Below are positions 18,485-26,514 of a stretch of 64,000 nucleotides of DNA, piece by piece. How positions within the stretch are numbered: position 1 is the first letter of the stretch; every line of letters begins with the position of its first letter. The DNA is taken from the NCBI RefSeq assembly GCF_030285625.1, contig NZ_CP127294.1:4226001-4290000 (forward strand). Reading direction: 5' to 3'. The notes below the pieces were generated by a model. The model did not search any database and had not been told where the DNA came from. It saw nothing but the letters and a program-made list of their open reading frames with translations. This stretch comes from Amycolatopsis sp. 2-15. Its GTDB lineage: Bacteria; Actinomycetota; Actinomycetes; Mycobacteriales; Pseudonocardiaceae. A program made the position numbers and the translations under genes.

Positions 18485-20176
18485 TTATTTCGCGTCGGCG
18501 TAGGTGTCGACGGCGAGGGCCTGCATCGGAAAGTGGACTGGGCATGCCTCGCCGAACAGCATTTGCGCCGACTCCGTCACGGTGGACTCGATGAGGGCCG
18601 ACACGGCGGGCGCCAGCTCGGCCGGGGTGTGGACGATCACCTCGTCGTGCTGGAAGAAGACGAGGTGGGCGGGGGCCGGGAGGCGGCCGCGGAGGGTGGC
18701 GAGGAGGACGGCGGTCAGGTCGGCCGCGCTGGCTTGCACGACGAAGTTGCGCGTGAAGCGGCCCCAGCCGCGGGAGGCGCGGCGGGCGCGGGTTTCCGTG
18801 GCTTCGTCGTCGGCGAGGCCGCCGGTGAGGGCGCGCCACGCGGCGGACGGGGCGGGGGAGGTGCGGCCCAGCCGGGATCGGACGCGTTCGCCGCGTTCGC
18901 CGGCGGCCGCGGCTTGTTCCACATAGGATACGGCGTCGGGGAAGCGCTGGCGGAGCAGAGCGAGGAGGGGGCCTGCTTCGCCGGAGGTGCCGCCGTACAT
19001 GGCGGACAGCATGGCGATCTTGGCTCGGGAGCGGTCGTCCGCGGAACCGGACGGTGGGGGAACGTAGCGGGCGCCCGAAAAAAGAGCCTCGCCCAGCCGC
19101 GCGTACAGGTCCGTCGCGGCCGAGACTTCGGCCAGCCGGCGATCGCCCGACAAGGCCGTCAGCACGCGTGGTTCCAGCTGAGCGGCGTCCGCGACCACGA
19201 GTTTCCAGCCGGGATCCGCGCGGACGCACGTGCGCAGCACCTTGGGGATCTGCAGCGCCCCGCCGCCGCGGGTGGCCCAGCGGCCGGAGACGACGCCGCC
19301 GACGACGTAGTGGGGGCGGAAGCGGCCGTCGGTGACCCATTCGTCGAGCCAGGCCCAGCCGTTGGCCGAGTGCAGGCGCGAGAGTTCCTTGTACTCCAGC
19401 AGCGGCGCGACGGCCGGGTGGTCGATGTCGCGCAGCAGGTACTTGCGCGCGGCCGGCACCTCGATGCCCTCGCGGGCCAGCGCGCGGATGACGCTCGGCG
19501 ACGAGTCGGGGTTCACCGGCCGCCCACCGAACGCGTCGGTGATCTGCGCGGCCAGCGCGACCAGCGCTTTCGGCCGCTGCCCGGACGGCACGCGCGGACC
19601 GAGCCGGGACTCCAGCAGCGCCCGGTGCAGGTCCGCCCGCCACGGCAGCCCCGCCGCCGACATCTCGGCCGCGGCCAACGCGCTCGCGGACTCCGCCGCC
19701 AACAGCAGCCGCATCCGACCGGGCGAAGCGACGGAAGCCACGCGTTTCTCCTGCTCCGCCAGCACGCCACGGACCGCGTCGACGACCGTGACGTCAGGAG
19801 GCAGCCCCGGTCCACGCGGCGAGAACAGCGTGGGCTGCGCCGCTTCGCCGAACGCGGGCCCGTCGTCGGGCGGTTCCTCGCCCTGCGCCCGCGCCCACGC
19901 CGCGCGCAGGCTGCGCGACTCGCTTTCGCGCCCCTCGTACGCGAGCAGCAGGCCCTCCGCAAGGCCCAGGTCATGGCAGCGCCCCAGCCGCACGCCCGCG
20001 TCGATGAGCTTCGGGTACAGCGCCTCGACCGAGGGCAGCACCCAGCGCGGCGCCTCGGCTTCCTCGAGCCGCCGCACCTCGGCCACCCACTCGGCCCTCG
20101 ACAGCCCGCGGGAAGTGCCCGCCGGCGTCGAGATCGTGTAGCCGGCGTCCTCCTCCTGGCCGGTGATCACCTGCAC
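18485..20176 (-). CDS. Bifunctional 3'-5' exonuclease/DNA polymerase, PolA-like
   Basis: A 563-residue family-A polymerase relative typical of actinobacteria. The C-terminal half has polymerase motif A (VVADAAQLEPRV, where PolI has DYSQIELR), motif B (RSRAKIAMLSAMYGG) and motif C (FFQHDEVIVHTP), so both catalytic Asp positions are kept. The N-terminal half is a degenerate exonuclease-like domain. It is much shorter than replicative PolI and is thought to act in repair. The GTG at 20176 is preferred; the frame extends upstream without a good ribosome site. Two unknown genes follow in the same unit. Confidence 0.87.
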   Translation of the reverse strand: MQVITGQEEDAGYTISTPAGTSRGLSRAEWVAEVRRLEEAEAPRWVLPSVEALYPKLIDAGVRLGRCHDLGLAEGLLLAYEGRESESRSLRAAWARAQGEEPPDDGPAFGEAAQPTLFSPRGPGLPPDVTVVDAVRGVLAEQEKRVASVASPGRMRLLLAAESASALAAAEMSAAGLPWRADLHRALLESRLGPRVPSGQRPKALVALAAQITDAFGGRPVNPDSSPSVIRALAREGIEVPAARKYLLRDIDHPAVAPLLEYKELSRLHSANGWAWLDEWVTDGRFRPHYVVGGVVSGRWATRGGGALQIPKVLRTCVRADPGWKLVVADAAQLEPRVLTALSGDRRLAEVSAATDLYARLGEALFSGARYVPPPSGSADDRSRAKIAMLSAMYGGTSGEAGPLLALLRQRFPDAVSYVEQAAAAGERGERVRSRLGRTSPAPSAAWRALTGGLADDEATETRARRASRGWGRFTRNFVVQASAADLTAVLLATLRGRLPAPAHLVFFQHDEVIVHTPAELAPAVSALIESTVTESAQMLFGEACPVHFPMQALAVDTYADAK

Positions 20177-20259
20177 GCCGTCATTGTGCTCGGGGCTACC
20201 GACAATTTCGGTCACCGAACCCGGCCGCCGTGGTCTGGTGCACGCTCGCCCGGCTTGGT

Positions 20260-20273
20260 CTACTGTCGAGTAG
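20260..20273. promoter_or_regulatory. Palindrome CTACT-gtcg-AGTAG
   Basis: A perfect 5-bp inverted repeat spaced by 4 bases. It overlaps by two bases a larger palindrome and lies 56 bases before the acyl-CoA synthetase start. The TACTGT inside could be a -10 element, so a repressor bound here would block transcription. Confidence 0.45.
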
Positions 20274-20300
20274 CCACCCATACCGGCGGTACGGGTGGCT
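20272..20300. promoter_or_regulatory. Near-perfect 29-bp palindrome, likely operator
   Basis: Two 14-bp arms (20272-20285 and 20287-20300) match at 13 of 14 positions around one central base. It lies between divergent genes and 28 bases before the acyl-CoA synthetase start, so a terminator role is unlikely and a TetR-type operator is the natural reading. Confidence 0.6.
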
Positions 20301-20328
20301 TCCCCGCAGCAGCAACGGAGGTGTCCGG

Positions 20329-21966
20329 ATGAGGAACCCGGCCGGGGTGTTCGGCCTCGCCAGCCAGGTCACGGACAAGGTGGCTGAGACCGCGCGCAGC
20401 ATCGACGTGATGCGCCGCGCGGGGCTCGTGCCGTTCCCGCGGCTCGACGAGGGCGTGCGCTCGGTCGTCGCCATCCGGAAGTACGGCCCGTTCGCGGGCG
20501 CCAACCACATCGCCGCGCGCCGCGACCCTGCGGCCGTCGGGATCGTCGACGAGCTCGGCCCGCTCACGTTCAAGCAGCTCGACGACCGGTCCAACGCGCT
20601 GGCCAGGGCCTGGTCCGAGCGCGGGCTCGGCGAGGGCACCGTGATCGCCGCGCTGTGCCGCGACCACCGCGGCCTCGTGCTCACCATGGCCGCCGCCGGC
20701 AAGCTCGGCGCACGGCTGCTGCTGATGAACACCGGCTTCGCCAAGCCGCAACTGGCCGACGTCGCGCAGCGCGAACGCGTCACCGCACTCGTCTACGACC
20801 AGGAGTTCACCGGCCTGCTCGACGCGATCTCCGGTGACGTCGAGCGCTACCTCGCGTGGGTCGACGAACCGGGCGACCACTCCGTGCCGGTGCTCGACGA
20901 GATCATCGCCAGCACCGACGACCGCCCGCTGCACGCGCCCGCCAAGCCCGGGGGGTTCGTGCTGCTCACCAGCGGCACCACCGGCACGCCGAAGGGCGCG
21001 CCGCGGCCGCACACGTCGCCGCTGGCGTCCGCGCAGTTCCTCGACCGCATCCCGCTGCGCGCGGGCGAAGCCACGTACATGGGCGCGCCGCTGTTCCACG
21101 GCACGGGGCTTTCGCAGTTCATCCTGAGCTTCGCGCTGGGCTGCAAGGTGGTGATGCGGCGAAAGTTCGACCCGGAGGAGACGCTCAAGGGCGTCGCCGA
21201 GCACCGCTGCACCACGCTCGTGCTGGTGCCGACGATGCTGCAGCGCATCGTCGACCTGCCGGCTTCGGTGCGTTCGCGGTATGACACGTCGTGCCTGCGG
21301 ATCATCTTCGTCGCGGGCTCCGCGCTGTCGCCCGACCTGGGCAACCGGGCCAGCGAGCAGTTCGGCGACGTCGTGCACAACCTTTACGGCTCAACGGAAG
21401 TCGCCGTCGCGACCGTCGCCACGCCGGAAGACTGGCGCAAGGCACCGGGCACCGTCGGGCGCGCGCCCGTGGGTTGCCGCGTCGCCCTGTACGACGAGCA
21501 CGGCCGCCAGATCACCGAGCCCAACGTGACGGGCCGCGTGTTCGTCGGCAGCGGCCTCAGCTTCGGCGGCTACACCGACGGCCGCCACAAGGAGATCATC
21601 GACGGCCTGCTCTCCAGCGGCGACGTCGGCCACTTCGACGACGACGGCCTCCTGTTCATCGACGGCCGCGACGACGAGATGATCGTCTCCGGTGGCGAGA
21701 ACGTGTTCCCGGTCGAGGTCGAGAACCTCCTGGTGGAGCGCGACGACGTGATCGAGGCCGCCGTGATCGGCGTCGAGGACGAGCAGTTCGGCCAGCGGCT
21801 CAAGGCGTTTGTCGTACGCAGCGAGAACTCGGCGCTGGACGCCGACGGGGTGCGCGACTACGTGAAGTCGAACCTCGCCCGCTACAAGGTGCCGCGCGAC
21901 GTGGAGTTCCTGGACGAGCTGCCGCGCAATGCGACGGGGAAGGTGTTGCGCTCCAAGCTGAGCTGA
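20329..21966 (+). CDS. Fatty-acyl-CoA synthetase (FadD-like AMP ligase)
   Basis: A 545-residue adenylate-forming enzyme that activates an acid to acyl-AMP and then acyl-CoA. The P-loop-like LLTSGTTGTPKG, the HNLYGSTEVAVATV adenine motif, the DEMIVSGGENVFPVEVEN hinge and the C-terminal Lys (LPRNATGKVLRSKLS) are all present. The N-terminus resembles the FadD12-like branch of actinobacterial acyl-CoA synthetases. The ATG at 20329 follows GGAGG by 9 bases. The palindromes just upstream suggest tight control by a repressor encoded elsewhere. It converges on the XRE gene with one base between stops. Confidence 0.93.
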   Translation: MRNPAGVFGLASQVTDKVAETARSIDVMRRAGLVPFPRLDEGVRSVVAIRKYGPFAGANHIAARRDPAAVGIVDELGPLTFKQLDDRSNALARAWSERGLGEGTVIAALCRDHRGLVLTMAAAGKLGARLLLMNTGFAKPQLADVAQRERVTALVYDQEFTGLLDAISGDVERYLAWVDEPGDHSVPVLDEIIASTDDRPLHAPAKPGGFVLLTSGTTGTPKGAPRPHTSPLASAQFLDRIPLRAGEATYMGAPLFHGTGLSQFILSFALGCKVVMRRKFDPEETLKGVAEHRCTTLVLVPTMLQRIVDLPASVRSRYDTSCLRIIFVAGSALSPDLGNRASEQFGDVVHNLYGSTEVAVATVATPEDWRKAPGTVGRAPVGCRVALYDEHGRQITEPNVTGRVFVGSGLSFGGYTDGRHKEIIDGLLSSGDVGHFDDDGLLFIDGRDDEMIVSGGENVFPVEVENLLVERDDVIEAAVIGVEDEQFGQRLKAFVVRSENSALDADGVRDYVKSNLARYKVPRDVEFLDELPRNATGKVLRSKLS

Positions 21967-21967
21967 C

Positions 21968-22891
21968 TCACTCCCACCCGATGCCGAAGATCCCCGGCCC
22001 GAAGTCGAGCGCCACGGCGTGCACGCCGCCCGCCGAGTCGAGGCGCAGGCGGCGGCGCGTGGGGGCCGAGTCGTCGCGGGAGTACTGCCAGCAGCGCACG
22101 GGTTCGGCTTCCGGGGCGAATCGGATTTCCAGCAGGTACTCGCGCACGGGGCGGCGGAATTCGCGGTAGTGCGTGGCGCGGCATTGCGGGTAGGGCGGGC
22201 CCGAGTTGGTCAGCGAGTACTCGATCAGGTGCGTCTCGCCGCGGTCGAGCGGGCGGTCGAAGAGCAGCTCCGCCACCAGGATGCCGTGCGAGGAGTCCGC
22301 CTCGAAGCGGCCGACGCGGCAGTTGCGCACGGCGTGGACCTGCGGCACGGACGCGGCGTCGTCCTGGGCGTAGACGAGCAGCCAGCGGTCGAGGCCGTCG
22401 GCGCCGGCCTGGAAGACGGCGCGGGACGTGACGGCCTGCTGGCCGCCGTCCGCGGCGATCTCGCAGCGGTCGTGCAGGCCGACGAGCTTGAGGTGCTGCT
22501 GCTGGTCGAGCATGTGCGGCGCGCCGACGCGGTCCAGCAACGGCTGCAGCGTTTCGCGGGTGAACGTCAGCGGTTCCTCGCCGACGCGGTCACGGCGGGT
22601 CGCGCCCCGCGGGCGCGGCGGGGGCAGCAGGCCGAGCAGCGAGCCGGCCGGGACGTCGAGGATCTCCTCCAGCACGCGCACGGCGGACAGCGAGCTCGCG
22701 CGTTCGGGCTGGCGTTTGCCCGACTGCCAGTAGCTCAGCGCCGTGACGCTGACGGCCGCGCCGCGGGCCCGCAGCCGCGCCTGGATCCGGTCGAGCGACA
22801 GGCCGCTGGCGGTGATCGCCGCGCGCAGCGCGCTCGCGAACGCGGTCCGGGCGCCGTCGGCCCCGGACTCGTCCGCAGTTCCACCAGCCAT
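21968..22891 (-). CDS. XRE-type helix-turn-helix protein with unknown C-terminal domain
   Basis: A 307-residue protein. Residues about 15-75 form a Cro/C1-type HTH (SLDRIQARLRARGAAVSVT, then ALSYWQSGKRQPERA). The remaining 230 residues are a mixed sheet/helix domain of no known name, with RETLQPLLDRV and LIEYSLTNSGPPYP blocks, that probably binds a ligand or partner. The ATG at 22891 has GGCGGGGG upstream. Four TTCGGACAC-like repeats lie 46-114 bases upstream and could be autoregulatory sites. Similar XRE proteins occur in Amycolatopsis-type genomes, mostly undescribed. Confidence 0.75.
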   Translation of the reverse strand: MAGGTADESGADGARTAFASALRAAITASGLSLDRIQARLRARGAAVSVTALSYWQSGKRQPERASSLSAVRVLEEILDVPAGSLLGLLPPPRPRGATRRDRVGEEPLTFTRETLQPLLDRVGAPHMLDQQQHLKLVGLHDRCEIAADGGQQAVTSRAVFQAGADGLDRWLLVYAQDDAASVPQVHAVRNCRVGRFEADSSHGILVAELLFDRPLDRGETHLIEYSLTNSGPPYPQCRATHYREFRRPVREYLLEIRFAPEAEPVRCWQYSRDDSAPTRRRLRLDSAGGVHAVALDFGPGIFGIGWE

Positions 22892-22936
22892 GCCCCCGCC
22901 CGTGGTCTCGCACCGCACCGGTTCGTGGTGAAACCC

Positions 22937-23005
22937 GTGTCCGAAAACCCGTGGTCCGCCGACCGGGTGCCCGAACGGAGTGTCCGAAACCCCACAGTGT
23001 CCGAA
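22937..23005. repeat. Four direct repeats of GTGTCCGAA upstream of the XRE gene
   Basis: Copies at 22937-22945, 22967-22975 (one mismatch, GTGCCCGAA), 22980-22988 and 22997-23005, all in the same orientation (TTCGGACAC when read toward the gene). Start-to-start distances are 30, 13 and 17 bases. They look like operator iterons. Confidence 0.6.
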
Positions 23006-23220
23006 CCGACACGTCAGACCGTATCAGCAGCCGACCAGGCACTCCGCGTCACCACTGGGGCGAACGGGCTAGTACTGGCAACTGTGAACCATTGCCCTGA
23101 CCTGCGGGGGCGCGTTTGTATGGCCATCAAGCCCCGCACCGGCGATCCCGGTCGCGGCGCAGCTGCTTCGGCCCCGGCCCGCGGTCCGCGCCCCGTGCAC
23201 GGCCGGCGGCCGTACCCGGT

Positions 23221-23260
23221 ACCGGTGGCCCGGCGATGCCCCCAGCGCCGGGCCACCGGT
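23221..23260. other. 15-bp perfect inverted repeat hairpin
   Basis: Arms 23221-23235 and 23246-23260 are perfectly complementary with a 10-base loop, ending 44 bases before the SDR start. No gene ends here on either strand, so it is either an attenuator in the leader of the SDR operon or the terminator of an unseen small RNA. Confidence 0.5.
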
Positions 23261-23304
23261 CAAGGGCCGAGGCCCGGTGGTTACCAACCGGTAGGATCCG
23301 GCCC

Positions 23305-24045
23305 ATGGTCCTGCGGAAGAACATCCTGATCACCGGCGCCAGCTCGGGCCTCGGCGAAGGCATGGCGCGCCAGTTCGCGGCGCGCGGGCGCAACCTCGCC
23401 CTCTGCGCGCGGCGCACCGACCGCCTCGACGAGCTCAAGGCCGCCTACCCCGGGATCACGGTCGTCACCCGCCCGCTCGACGTGAACGACCACGACCGCG
23501 TGTTCACCGTGTTCGAGGAGTTCCGCGGTGAGCTCGGCTCGCTCGACCGCGTGATCGTGAACGCCGGGCTCGGCAAGGGCCAGCCCGTGGGCAAGGGCCG
23601 CTTCGACGCCAACCGCCAGACGCTGGAGACCAACTTCGTCGCCGCGGCCGCGCAGATCGAGGCCGCCGTGGGCATCTTCCGCGAGCAGCGCGAAGGGCAC
23701 TTGGCCGTGGTCTCGTCGTTCAGCGCGATCCGCGGCCTGCCCAGGAACCTCACCGCGTACGCCGCGTCGAAGGCCGGGATCTCCGCGTTCGTGGCGGGTA
23801 CGCGGGTCGAGCTGCGCCGCACCGACATCAGCGTCACCGAGATCCGCCCGGGCTACATCGCGTCCGAGATGTCCGCGCGCAGCGGCAGCACGCCGTTGCT
23901 GACCGGTGCCGAGGCAGGCGCCCGCGCGATGGCCAAGGCGATCGAGGCGGAGCCGAAAATGGCGTACGTTCCTTCGTGGCCGTGGGTGCCGCTGAGTGCG
24001 GTCATGCGCGTGCTGCCCGCCGGGCTGCTGGCCAAGTTCTCCTGA
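23305..24045 (+). CDS. SDR family oxidoreductase
   Basis: A 246-residue classical short-chain dehydrogenase. The NAD(P) site ITGASSGLGEGMA is at residues about 8-20, the catalytic Tyr/Lys pair is in TAYAASKAG, and the Ser is in VVSSFSA. CARRTDRLDELK suggests NADP preference. The C-terminal hydrophobic helix (WPWVPLSAVMRVLPAGLLAKF) resembles mycobacterial SDRs that act on lipid-like substrates. The ATG at 23305 follows AGGA. It is first in a tight four-gene run with gaps of 22, 10 and 41 bases. Confidence 0.88.
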   Translation: MVLRKNILITGASSGLGEGMARQFAARGRNLALCARRTDRLDELKAAYPGITVVTRPLDVNDHDRVFTVFEEFRGELGSLDRVIVNAGLGKGQPVGKGRFDANRQTLETNFVAAAAQIEAAVGIFREQREGHLAVVSSFSAIRGLPRNLTAYAASKAGISAFVAGTRVELRRTDISVTEIRPGYIASEMSARSGSTPLLTGAEAGARAMAKAIEAEPKMAYVPSWPWVPLSAVMRVLPAGLLAKFS

Positions 24046-24067
24046 CGAGCCAAAAGGAGCAAGTGCG

Positions 24068-24724
24068 TTGGGTGCGATCTACCTCGTCCGCCACGGTCAG
24101 GCCTCGTTCGGCGCGGCCGACTACGACGCGCTGTCCGAGCGCGGCTTCGAACAGTCCACTGTGGTCGGTCGTGAGCTCGCGCGCCGCGGCGTCGAGTTCG
24201 CGCAGGTGCGCTCCGGCTCGCTGGCCCGCCAGCGCGACACGGCGGCGACGGCGCTGAAGACACTCGGCTCCGACGTGGCCGTGGTCGAGGACCCGCGGTG
24301 GAACGAATACGACCACGTGGACATTTCGCGCCACCACGCCGGTGGCGCCCCGCAGGAGGATTCCCGCGAGTACCAGGGCCTGCTCGACGCCGCGCTCGGC
24401 GCGTGGGTCGCGGCCGGCGCCGACGGGCCGTGCGCCGAGACGTGGCCGGCGTTCCTCGAACGCTGCACGGCCGGGCTGACCGACCTCGTCGAGTCACTCG
24501 GCAAGGGCGAGCACGCGCTGGTGTTCACCTCCGGCGGCGTGATCGGCACGATCGCGGGCGCGGTCCTGGGCGTGCCCGAGGTCGGCCTGCTGAAGTTCAA
24601 CCGCGTCACCGTGAACACCGGTATCACCAAGCTCACCTCGGGCCGCGGCGGCGTGAACCTGTTGACGTTCAACGAACACCCGCACTTCGAAGCGGAGGCG
24701 GCGCAGCTGCTCACCTATCGGTAG
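24068..24724 (+). CDS. Histidine phosphatase family protein
   Basis: A 218-residue phosphoglycerate-mutase-like phosphatase. The catalytic motif LVRHGQAS carries the phospho-accepting His near the N-terminus; the second catalytic His of the fold is not obvious at the usual GHG site, where the sequence reads FTSGGVIGT. This Gly-for-His pattern occurs in some actinobacterial members and may change activity. The TTG start at 24068 fits the AAGGAG nine bases upstream, and no in-frame ATG or GTG is better. It is the second gene of the SDR unit. Confidence 0.83.
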   Translation: MGAIYLVRHGQASFGAADYDALSERGFEQSTVVGRELARRGVEFAQVRSGSLARQRDTAATALKTLGSDVAVVEDPRWNEYDHVDISRHHAGGAPQEDSREYQGLLDAALGAWVAAGADGPCAETWPAFLERCTAGLTDLVESLGKGEHALVFTSGGVIGTIAGAVLGVPEVGLLKFNRVTVNTGITKLTSGRGGVNLLTFNEHPHFEAEAAQLLTYR

Positions 24725-24734
24725 GAGGTTCGTG

Positions 24735-25652
24735 ATGGACTTCGGTGACGTCGTGGTGGTCCCGGTCAACGGGCACGCACCCGAAGACGTGGTGGTCGAC
24801 GCCGAGGGCCGGGTCTACACCGGCGTCGACGACGGCCGAATCCTGCGCGTCGCCCCCGACGGCCGCCGCATCGACGTCCTCGGCGACACCGGCGGCCGCC
24901 CGCTGGGCCTGGAGCTCTACGGCGAGGATCTCCTGATCTGCGACGCCCGCGCCGGCCTGCTCACGATGCCGCTGGCCGGGGGAGCGGTGCGCACCCTCGC
25001 GACCTCCGCCGCCGGCCTCGACCTGGTGTTCTGCAACAACGCCGCCGTCGCCACCGACGGCACGATCTACTTCACCGACTCCTCGCGCCGCTTCGGCATC
25101 GACCGCTGGCGCGACGACCTCATCGAACAGACCGGCGGCGGCCGTCTCCTGCGCCGCACCCCGGACGGCACCATCGATCTGATCGCCGACGGCCTCCAGT
25201 TCGCCAACGGCGTCGCCCTGCCCCCGGACGAGTCCTTCGTGGCCGTCGCCGAAACCGGCGAATTCCGTGTCACGCGCTTCTGGCTCCACGGCACGCGCCA
25301 GGGCCAGCGCGACACCCTCGTCGACGATCTGCCCGGCTTCCCCGACAACATCGCCACCGGCAGCGACGGCCTGATCTGGGTCACGCAGGCCTCCGTCCGT
25401 GTCCCCGCGCTGGACGCCGTCCGCCGCCTGCCCGCCTCTTTGCGTGCCGCGGTGCGCTCACTGCCGGCGGCCCTGCAACCCGCCCCGAAACGTCACGTCG
25501 GTGTGCTCGGCATCGCCGCCGACGGCGCCGTGGAGCACGAACTGTGGGGCGAGATCCCGGGCTTCCACATGCTCGTCGGCGTCCGCGAACACGCCGGCCG
25601 CCTCTGGTTCGGTTCGCTGGAGGGCAACGCCATCGCGCACACCGAGGTGTGA
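24735..25652 (+). CDS. SMP-30/gluconolactonase/strictosidine-synthase-like protein
   Basis: A 305-residue six-bladed beta-propeller. The family signature shows in PEDVVVDAEGRVYTG, DGTIYFTDSS, FANGVALPPDESFVAVAET and FPDNIATGSDGLIWVT, where Asn and Asp residues would hold the central metal. Members hydrolyse lactones or act on unknown small molecules. There is no signal peptide, so it is cytoplasmic. The ATG at 24735 lies 7 bases after AGGAGG, and the ribosome site overlaps the stop codon of the preceding gene. It is the third gene of the SDR unit. Confidence 0.87.
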   Translation: MDFGDVVVVPVNGHAPEDVVVDAEGRVYTGVDDGRILRVAPDGRRIDVLGDTGGRPLGLELYGEDLLICDARAGLLTMPLAGGAVRTLATSAAGLDLVFCNNAAVATDGTIYFTDSSRRFGIDRWRDDLIEQTGGGRLLRRTPDGTIDLIADGLQFANGVALPPDESFVAVAETGEFRVTRFWLHGTRQGQRDTLVDDLPGFPDNIATGSDGLIWVTQASVRVPALDAVRRLPASLRAAVRSLPAALQPAPKRHVGVLGIAADGAVEHELWGEIPGFHMLVGVREHAGRLWFGSLEGNAIAHTEV

Positions 25653-25693
25653 TCAGATGTCCAGGCCCATCCCGGACCCCCGAGGAGCACACG

Positions 25694-26449
25694 GTGACGG
25701 ACGACGACCTGGCTCGGCGCTTGACCAAGGCCACTCACGGCGGCCCCGCCGTCGCCCCCGCACCCGTGGCCGATCTCGCGCACGCCTACCGCGTCTCTCG
25801 CGCGATCTGCGACCTGGCCCTGGCCGCCGGTGATCGCCTCGCGGGCTACAAGGTCGGCCTCACGTCCGAGCCGGCCCGCGCCACCTACGGCGCCACTGAA
25901 CCCGCCTTCGGCCACGTCCTGGCTTCCACCGTGCTGCAACCCGGGCAACCCTTGTCGACCGCGGACATGTTCGCGCCTCGCGCCGAAGTCGAAATCGCCT
26001 TCATCCTCGGCCGCTCGCTCTCCGGCCCCGACACCACCGCCGAGGACGTCGTCGCCGCGACCGCCGCGATCGCCCCCGCGTTCGAAATCGTCGACTCCCG
26101 CTGGTCCGGCGGACCGACGACGTTGGCCATGCTCGCCGCCGACAACACCAACGCCGCCTACGCCTTCCTCGGCCCCCAGGCCCCGTTGCCGCAGGACCTT
26201 TCGGGCCTCGAGTGCACGCTCAAAATCGGGGACAAGGCCATCCCCGGCTCCGCCGCGGCAGTGATGAACGGCAACCCGGCCGCCGCGGTTGCGTGGCTCG
26301 CGAACCACCTGGCGGCGGCGGGCGAGTCGCTCCCGGCGGGCGCCATGGTCCTGACGGGCACACTGTGCGCGCCGACGCCGTTCACGGGCGGGGACACCCT
26401 GTTCGCCGAGGTGTCGGGTCTGGGCAACCTGACCCTGGCGACGCAGTAG
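25694..26449 (+). CDS. 2-keto-4-pentenoate hydratase (MhpD-like)
   Basis: A 251-residue fumarylacetoacetase-fold enzyme that adds water to 2-hydroxypentadienoate or related acids in meta-cleavage pathways. Family blocks are GYKVGLTS, EPAFGHVLAST, PRAEVEIAFILG and the C-terminal GAMVLTGTLCAPTPFTGGDT. No matching ring-cleavage dioxygenase is adjacent, so the real substrate may differ. The GTG at 25694 has GAGGAG upstream. It is the last gene of the SDR unit and is followed by a strong bidirectional hairpin. Confidence 0.88.
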   Translation: MTDDDLARRLTKATHGGPAVAPAPVADLAHAYRVSRAICDLALAAGDRLAGYKVGLTSEPARATYGATEPAFGHVLASTVLQPGQPLSTADMFAPRAEVEIAFILGRSLSGPDTTAEDVVAATAAIAPAFEIVDSRWSGGPTTLAMLAADNTNAAYAFLGPQAPLPQDLSGLECTLKIGDKAIPGSAAAVMNGNPAAAVAWLANHLAAAGESLPAGAMVLTGTLCAPTPFTGGDTLFAEVSGLGNLTLATQ

Positions 26450-26466
26450 CGGCACTGAGCCGAAAC

Positions 26467-26498
26467 CATGCCCCGGCACAATCGCGCGCCGGGGCATG
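26467..26498. terminator. Bidirectional terminator hairpin
   Basis: Perfect 11-bp arms 26467-26477 and 26488-26498 with a 10-base loop, placed between the converging hydratase and enoyl-CoA hydratase genes. There is no T-run. Confidence 0.75.
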
Positions 26499-26514
26499 GG
26501 GCTGTCGTGAGGTT

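Larger units (their letters stand above)
22892..23304. other. Long noncoding spacer between the XRE and SDR genes
   Basis: About 410 bases with no convincing coding frame. It holds the direct repeats near the XRE gene and a very stable hairpin near the SDR gene. The middle (23040-23100) is somewhat AT-richer and may carry the SDR-operon promoter, but I cannot pick a -35/-10 pair with confidence. Confidence 0.5.

Noticed and set aside
18467..20332. A 621-codon plus-strand frame opposite the PolA-like gene
   Set aside because: Low-complexity Arg/Gly/Ala translation, and the polymerase motifs lie on the minus strand.
23119..23329. Small ORF starting MAIKPRTGD, like the first residues of DUF3117 proteins
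   Set aside because: Similarity stops after nine residues; the rest is low-complexity, and it overlaps the SDR start.
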